Origin: VXNE01 sp965200505
GTDB lineage: Bacteria; Pseudomonadota; Gammaproteobacteria; Pseudomonadales; Azotimanducaceae
DNA length: 64,000 nucleotides
Direction of reading: 5' to 3'
Assembly (NCBI GenBank): GCA_965200505.1
Contig: OZ241343.1
Coordinates: 682,001 to 746,000, forward strand
Part shown: positions 60,480 to 64,000 of the stretch, piece by piece
Layout: each line of letters opens with the position of its first letter
How positions within the stretch are numbered: the first letter of the stretch is position 1
Program-made: the position numbers and the translations under genes
The notes under the pieces: model-generated
The model's input: the letters and a program-made list of their open reading frames with translations, nothing else
What the model was told of the DNA's origin: nothing
Databases searched by the model: none

Positions 60480-61637
60480 TCAGCCGCCCGGCATCACGCC
60501 TTCACGGGTCTCGGCCACCGCCGCATCGACCACCGCCCGCAAGGCCGCCGCGTCGTCATCCCCTTCGAGGCGGCGCAGACGGTAGAGATCGATCTGCCGG
60601 TCGGCGCCCGTGCCTTCGCGGATGATCGTCGCAATGCGGCCGAGCTCGGCAACGCAGTCCAAGGCTTCGGCATCCTCGGCCAAGTCCTCGATGAGTCGAT
60701 TCGCGTAGTCCTCGATGTCCACGCGCTCGCCGAAGGCCGGGTCCCCCAAGAAGGCCAACACGCCATAGCGCGATGCGAGCCAACGGTTCTCGGCGATGAT
60801 TTCGGTGGGCGGTTCCGAGGGCAGCCGATCCTCGGCGCGGTGGCGGGACAGCATGCGAATGAGCGAGGCGTACAGGGCGGCGATGGCAAGCGCATCCTCC
60901 ACGCGGCTGCAGATGTCACAGATGCGCATTTCCACGGTGGGATAGCTCGCCGACGGGCGAATGTCCCACCACAGTTCGCTGCCATCCTGGATGAAGTTGA
61001 GCGAGCGATAGTCCTCCACCAAGCGCTCGTAGTCCGCATTGTCCCGCAGCGGCGGCGGCAGGCTGGTGCGCGGCAACACGCCGATGAGGCTCAGCCGGTA
61101 GGACTTGAAGCCGGTCTCGCGCCCCGCGTTGAACGGCGAAGTGGCAGAGAGGGCGTGCAGCACCGGCAGGTAGCGGCGCAGCGCCGTCATCACCCGCAGC
61201 CGGGCGTCCGCGTCGCCGAAACCGGCGTGGATGTGCATGCCACCCACCAAGAAGCGCCGCACACTCTCCTGATAGGTCATGGCGAGGCGTCGATAGCGTT
61301 CCCGCGCCGTGGTCGCCTGCGCATGCCACTCGGCGAACGGATGCGTGGACGTGGCCAGCACCTCGGCGCCGTGCGCATTGGCGGCGTCGATGACCAGCCG
61401 CCGCGTTTCGATGAGCGCCGAGCGCAGGTCCGCGATGGACGAACACACGCGGGTGTTCGTCTCGATCTGCGCGCGCAGAAACTCCGGGACGACCTTGTGT
61501 TCCCCCGCCCCGGCGCGACAAGCCTCGAAGATGGCCGGGTCTGGGTCGGCCAGCAGGTCGCGCGTGGCCGGGTCGATGAGGAAAAACTCCTCTTCCACCC
61601 CAAGCGTAATCGTCGGATCGGGCTGCGTCGCCTTCAT
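60480..61637 (-). CDS. YbdK-type carboxylate-amine ligase
   Basis: This is a 385-residue member of the glutamate-cysteine ligase 2 family. It has ITLGVEEEFFLIDP near residue 10-23, the GGMHIHAGF block near 132-140, and NFIQDGSELWWDIRPSASYPTVEMRICD near 214-241. E. coli YbdK has weak gamma-glutamylcysteine ligase activity; the true substrate of this clade is unsettled. The length is standard. The gene is convergent with the fusion lipoprotein gene, 42 bp away. Confidence 0.87.
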   Translation of the reverse strand: MKATQPDPTITLGVEEEFFLIDPATRDLLADPDPAIFEACRAGAGEHKVVPEFLRAQIETNTRVCSSIADLRSALIETRRLVIDAANAHGAEVLATSTHPFAEWHAQATTARERYRRLAMTYQESVRRFLVGGMHIHAGFGDADARLRVMTALRRYLPVLHALSATSPFNAGRETGFKSYRLSLIGVLPRTSLPPPLRDNADYERLVEDYRSLNFIQDGSELWWDIRPSASYPTVEMRICDICSRVEDALAIAALYASLIRMLSRHRAEDRLPSEPPTEIIAENRWLASRYGVLAFLGDPAFGERVDIEDYANRLIEDLAEDAEALDCVAELGRIATIIREGTGADRQIDLYRLRRLEGDDDAAALRAVVDAAVAETREGVMPGG

Positions 61638-61677
61638 CGATGGTGGCTGAAACTGGCGTTACCGGCGCATTGTAAGG

Positions 61678-62499
61678 CTACCGCGGCCGCTCGCCGGCCA
61701 CCGTCACCCGGTACATCCGGCGATGCTGCGGGAAGTAGTCGTTCACCGGCTTGTGCTGGGTCGTGCGGTTGTCCCAGATGGCCACCGTGCCCGGCCGCCA
61801 AGCCAAGCGCACCGTGTACTCCACCGTGGCGACTTCGCTGGCGAGGAAGGCGAGCAGCGCCTCGCTTTCGCGGGGCGGCATCCCGTCGATGCGGGTGGTG
61901 AAGAGGCTGTTCACGTAGATCGCCTTGCGCCCCGAGGCGGGATGCGTGCGCACCACCGGATGGCTGACCGGCGGGTTCTCCGCCAGCGCGGAGCGCAACC
62001 GCTCCCAACCCCCTGGCTCGGCCAGGCTCTCCTTGAAGCCGGCGGCGAAGTCGTGGCTGGCGGCAAGCCCGTCCACGAGGTTGCGCATCGGCGCCGAGAG
62101 CCCCTCATAGGCCGCGCTGGCGCTCGCCCACAGCGTGTCACCCCCAAACGCCGGCACCGTCTCGGCGAGCAGCAGCGTCACCCCCGGCGGTTGGGCGCGG
62201 AACGTCATGTCGGAGTGCCACGCCTCGATTTTCGTCGGCGCCGCGGCGGTGCTCTCCAAGATCTGCACCCCAGGCGCCTCGGCCACGGTGGGATAGGCTG
62301 GATGCGGCTCGATTTCGCCAAAGCGCTCCGCGAGCCGCTTGAGTTCGTCGGGCGTCAGCGCCTGATCCCGCGCGAACAACACTTCGTGGCGCACCAGCGC
62401 CTCGGCCAACTCGTCCGCGAGCGCCGCCGACCGCGCCACTTGGCCCAAATCGACATCGACCCAGGCGCCGAGCGCGCCGGCTGCTCTGATCGCTTCCAT
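61678..62499 (-). CDS. TauD/TfdA-type 2-oxoglutarate-dependent dioxygenase
   Basis: This is a 273-residue Fe(II)/2-oxoglutarate oxygenase. The iron-binding H-x-D is in EAWHSDMTF (about 93-101), the distal histidine in TTQHKPVNDY near 245-254, and the arginine that binds 2-oxoglutarate is probably in QHRRMYRVT near 257-265. Relatives release sulfite from taurine or cleave aryloxy-alkanoates. Which substrate is used here is unknown. The start codon ATG at 62499 faces the divergent glnE gene, 88 bp away. Confidence 0.88.
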   Translation of the reverse strand: MEAIRAAGALGAWVDVDLGQVARSAALADELAEALVRHEVLFARDQALTPDELKRLAERFGEIEPHPAYPTVAEAPGVQILESTAAAPTKIEAWHSDMTFRAQPPGVTLLLAETVPAFGGDTLWASASAAYEGLSAPMRNLVDGLAASHDFAAGFKESLAEPGGWERLRSALAENPPVSHPVVRTHPASGRKAIYVNSLFTTRIDGMPPRESEALLAFLASEVATVEYTVRLAWRPGTVAIWDNRTTQHKPVNDYFPQHRRMYRVTVAGERPR

Positions 62500-62587
62500 G
62501 CGGCGATTCTACGCCCGCCCCAAACTGCCGGTGCCCGTGGCCGGCCGGCGCAAGGGTATGATGGCTGCCTCTGCCCTTGGCCCGGCA

Positions 62588-64000
62588 ATGGAGGGATCGA
62601 ACTTGGCCAGGCAAACCGCCGCCTCGACTCTGGCTTTAGCCGCCGCGACACCCGGTTTCGATGCCCTTGAGCCGCATCGGGAAGACGGCGCCAAAGCCGG
62701 CATCAATCGCCTGCGGCAGGCGGCGGAGCGCACCGAGGCGAACGCATTGCTCGAAGCGTTGGACACCGGCGCGGGGGCAGCCTTCTTCGCCTTCCTGTTC
62801 GGCAACAGCCCGCACCTCACCGCGCTCTTGCTGCGCGATGTCGCCTTCACGGAAGCGTTGGTCATCACGCCACCGGACGTCCTCGAAAGCGGCATCACGG
62901 ATGCGCTGCGGCAAGCGGATCCCCGCATGGACAAGGACGCCTTGATGCGCTTGCTGCGGGTGCAGCGCAATCGCGTCGCGGTGATGGCCGGCCTCTGCGA
63001 CTGCTTCGGCATCTGGGATGTCATGCATTGCGCGAGGTTGCTCTCCGACATGGCGGATCACGGCACCCGGCTGGCCGTCTCGCACTTGCTCTGGCAAAGC
63101 GTGGAACGGGGCGAGATGGAGGCGCCCGAACAAGACGCTTGGGGTTACTTCGCGTTGGCGATGGGCAAGCACGGCTCCCGCGAGCTCAACTATTCCTCCG
63201 ACATCGACCTCATCGTGCTCTACGACCCGGAGCGGTGCCGCTACCAGGGCCGGCGACCCCTGCGCGAACATTTTGCCCGCCTTACGCGGGACCTCATCGC
63301 CCTGATGGAGACGCGCACCGCGGATGGCTATGTGTTCCGCACGGACCTGCGCTTGCGGCCGAACCCGTCCTCGACGCCGCCGGCCGTCGCCGTGGACTTC
63401 GCCCTCGACTACTACCAGCGCATGGGGCGCACTTGGGAACGGGCCGCGATGATTAAGGCGCGGCCCGTGGCCGGGGACATCGAAGCCGGCGAACAGTTCA
63501 TGGAGCGCTTGGCGCCGTTCGTGTGGGACGAGGCGCTGGACTTCCGCTCGGTGGAGGAAATCCGCTCGATGAGCGAGCAGATCCACGATTTCCACGGCCA
63601 CGGCGAAATCAAGCTCGGCGGCTGGAACGTCAAGCTGGGGCGTGGCGGCATCCGCGAAATCGAGTTCTTCGTCCACATGCATCAACTCGCGCATGGCGGC
63701 CTGAGCCCGCGTTTGCGTGGCGCCGGGGTGTTGCCGATGCTCGCGACCTTGGAGGAGGAACACCACATCCTGCCCAGCGAGGCGGCCACGCTGCGCGACG
63801 CCTACCTGCTGCTCCGCCGCGTGGAGCATCGGCTGCAGATGACGAACGACAACCAAACGCAGACCTTGCCGACCGCGGACGACGGCGTGGCCCACATCGC
63901 CCGGTTCATGGGCACATCGGTGGATGAACTCGGCCAGCGCCTCGGCGCCGCCGCCCGCGAAGCCCACGCACTCTACCTGGCCCGTTTCAACGTGCCCGAA
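62588..64000 (+). CDS. glnE: glutamine synthetase adenylyltransferase/adenylyl-removing enzyme (3' partial)
   Basis: There are 471 residues without a stop up to the window edge, about half of a normal GlnE. It shows the nucleotidyltransferase core ALAMGKHGSRELNYSSDIDLIVLYD near residue 193-217 with the paired acidic residues, and KLGRGGIREIEFFVH near 349-363, both hallmarks of the N-terminal (deadenylylating) half. GlnE controls glutamine synthetase by adding or removing AMP in response to PII. ATG at 62588 is the first start; a TTG at 62603 is preceded by GGAGGG at an ideal distance and may be the real start. It is divergent from the dioxygenase gene. Confidence 0.9.
   Translation, partial: MEGSNLARQTAASTLALAAATPGFDALEPHREDGAKAGINRLRQAAERTEANALLEALDTGAGAAFFAFLFGNSPHLTALLLRDVAFTEALVITPPDVLESGITDALRQADPRMDKDALMRLLRVQRNRVAVMAGLCDCFGIWDVMHCARLLSDMADHGTRLAVSHLLWQSVERGEMEAPEQDAWGYFALAMGKHGSRELNYSSDIDLIVLYDPERCRYQGRRPLREHFARLTRDLIALMETRTADGYVFRTDLRLRPNPSSTPPAVAVDFALDYYQRMGRTWERAAMIKARPVAGDIEAGEQFMERLAPFVWDEALDFRSVEEIRSMSEQIHDFHGHGEIKLGGWNVKLGRGGIREIEFFVHMHQLAHGGLSPRLRGAGVLPMLATLEEEHHILPSEAATLRDAYLLLRRVEHRLQMTNDNQTQTLPTADDGVAHIARFMGTSVDELGQRLGAAAREAHALYLARFNVPE

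Noticed and set aside
60456..61901. 481-codon plus-strand open frame
   Set aside because: It is antisense to the YbdK-type ligase gene and has no domain of its own.

Overview
The window is GC-rich DNA from a Gram-negative bacterium, most likely a gammaproteobacterium or a close relative. The basis is a TonB-dependent outer-membrane receptor, a lipoprotein signal, a twin-arginine signal, GlnE, long-form HisG, and a catabolic set rich in acyl-CoA and flavin enzymes. No rRNA or tRNA gene was recognised and no species is named.

Most of the window is ordinary chromosome. Metabolic blocks are: methylcrotonyl-CoA carboxylase (7.9-11.5 kb), a Baeyer-Villiger-type monooxygenase and an SDR protein (12.5-15.3 kb), two overlapping acyl-CoA dehydrogenases (27.6-30.0 kb), a haloalkane-dehalogenase-like hydrolase (32.5-33.6 kb), hisI-hisG (36.2-37.4 kb), a branched-chain 2-oxoacid dehydrogenase E1alpha-E1beta-E2 operon (37.5-41.1 kb), moeA, a GPH-type symporter followed by an unusual GH16-like/solute-binding fusion (56.3-60.4 kb), a YbdK-type ligase, a TauD-type dioxygenase, and the start of glnE. 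The branched-chain dehydrogenase, an acyl-CoA dehydrogenase and methylcrotonyl-CoA carboxylase together point to leucine/isovalerate catabolism.

Two accessory islands interrupt this. Island A (15.3-26.8 kb) has a tightly overlapping operon: a small unrecognised protein, a ParA-like ATPase, a RelA/SpoT-type (p)ppGpp synthetase, and a type III restriction-modification pair (mod, res). On the opposite strand follow two translationally coupled P-loop ATPases, one with a 43-residue TPR-like repeat array, preceded by a four-copy iteron-like operator. A divergent DUF4143 ATPase gene comes next. Island B (44.1-51.8 kb) holds a protein of unknown family and a 1399-residue DUF1998-type helicase of lower GC than the surroundings, then a GC-typical AAA ATPase. 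It is bracketed by two same-orientation copies of the 5' end and promoter of a DUF4143 ATPase gene, one copy being a truncated relic. A VapBC-type toxin-antitoxin pair sits just outside. A 23-bp tandem repeat array (42.5-42.6 kb) lies to the left.

Three intact DUF4143-type ATPase genes, one relic and one DUF1703-type ATPase/nuclease gene are spread through the window. All three intact DUF4143 genes, and the relic, have conspicuous palindromes at their promoters, and two of them look leaderless. The best candidates for an undescribed system are the ParA/RelA-SpoT/type III RM operon and the two-gene helicase module of island B.
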